From assembly GCA_012514855.1 (NCBI GenBank), contig JAAYZL010000337.1, forward strand, positions 1-5,217: 5,217 nt of DNA, given 5' to 3'. Made by a program: the position numbers and the translations under genes. This DNA is from Clostridiales bacterium. Its GTDB lineage: Bacteria; Bacillota_A; Clostridia; Christensenellales; Aristaeellaceae. Each line of letters begins with the position of its first letter. Position 1 is the stretch's first letter. Shown here piece after piece: positions 4,853-5,217 of the stretch. The notes beneath the pieces are model-generated. The model did not search any database, had not been told where the DNA came from, and was given only the letters and a program-made list of their open reading frames with translations.

Positions 4853-5217
4853 ATGGGCCTGTCCTACTATTTTCAGCTCCTGATCGCGGGCGTCTCCAAC
4901 GGCGCCATGTACGCCGTGATCGCCGTGGGCTGGGCGCTGATTTTCAGCATTCTGAAGTTTTCCAATTTCGCGCACGGAGGCACCATGGTCTGCGCGGCCT
5001 ACGCCGGCATGTTCCTCTCCAAGGCGCTTCACCTGAACCTCTGGCTGACGCTTCTCGTCGCCGCCGTGTGCGGGGGCCTCATCAATATTCTCGTGGAATT
5101 CATCAGCTTCCATCGCCTCCGGCAGAAGTCGAAGAACATGACTTTGTTCTTCGTCTCCTCGATCACGATGGGCATGCTGCTTCAGAATATCATCGCGCTC
5201 CGGTTCAGCGGAACCTA
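4853..5217 (+). CDS. ABC transporter permease, LivH family (partial, 3' end beyond window)
   Basis: The first 121 codons of an inner-membrane permease for the HAAT transporter. The N-terminus LLIAGVSNGAMYAVIAVGWALIFSIL and FSNFAHGGTM (36-45) are the typical LivH start, where most relatives read NGL..G..YAL.ALG followed by NFAHG. Hydrophobic segments fall at roughly 7-33, 44-56, 62-83 and 97-115. The ATG at 4853-4855 has AGGA 7 nt upstream. The gene lies 185 nt after the binding-protein gene on the same strand with no obvious promoter between, so it is probably in the same operon. A LivM-like permease and two ATPases would be expected next. The coding sequence runs off the window edge, so it is incomplete only because of sampling. 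Confidence 0.9.
   Translation, partial: MGLSYYFQLLIAGVSNGAMYAVIAVGWALIFSILKFSNFAHGGTMVCAAYAGMFLSKALHLNLWLTLLVAAVCGGLINILVEFISFHRLRQKSKNMTLFFVSSITMGMLLQNIIALRFSGT

Noticed and set aside
4607..5113. Minus-strand frame of 168 codons over the permease start
   Set aside because: It is antisense to the recognisable LivH start and runs through the intergenic hairpins; no family likeness.
1..5217. CRISPR arrays, tRNA or rRNA genes, insertion sequences, attachment sites, phage genes
   Set aside because: No regularly spaced repeats, cloverleaf sequences, transposase motifs or terminal repeats were seen anywhere in the window.

Overview
The window is bacterial: about 5.2 kb, GC-rich, with strong Shine-Dalgarno sequences (AGGAGG/GGAGGG about 8 nt before starts) and sigma70-type promoters. 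It looks like chromosomal catabolic DNA from an anaerobe-like lineage with a leucine-type ABC transporter, but the phylum cannot be fixed from the sequence. The binding protein has a signal-peptidase-I type leader and no lipobox, which fits a periplasm better than a Gram-positive surface, though weakly.

Layout. Positions 1-239 hold no convincing gene, only two hairpins, one of which overlaps the end of the next gene. Positions 240-1133 (minus strand) encode a dihydrodipicolinate synthase / N-acetylneuraminate lyase-family aldolase. It is complete in length and catalytic motifs but is broken by one in-frame TAG at 1026-1028. Positions 1149-1342 are a divergent control region with two back-to-back promoters, each with a perfect TTGACA. 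Positions 1343-2353 encode a LacI-family repressor, and 2369-3148 a TIM-barrel sugar-phosphate isomerase/epimerase in the same operon. A hairpin terminator follows. Positions 3149-3506 are a locally AT-rich control region with a promoter, an operator and a structured leader. Positions 3507-4667 encode a branched-chain amino acid-type (HAAT) ABC substrate-binding protein. Positions 4668-4852 hold two large hairpins, and 4853-5217 is the start of a LivH-type permease that runs off the end.

The most informative signal is a 16-bp near-palindrome with a central CG, close to GTGAAATCGATTTCAC. It occurs twice: over the start-site region of the aldolase promoter (1164-1179), and at the predicted transcription start of the transporter promoter (3409-3424, inverted). 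The two copies agree at 14 of 16 positions. The sequence type suits a LacI-family protein, so the local repressor probably controls both the aldolase and the uptake system. The parts then form one substrate-responsive locus: import by the ABC transporter, isomerisation or epimerisation, and aldol cleavage of an acid intermediate. The substrate is unknown. A sugar-type regulator and sugar-type enzymes beside an amino-acid-type transporter suggest a sugar acid, an aminated sugar derivative or another carboxylate.
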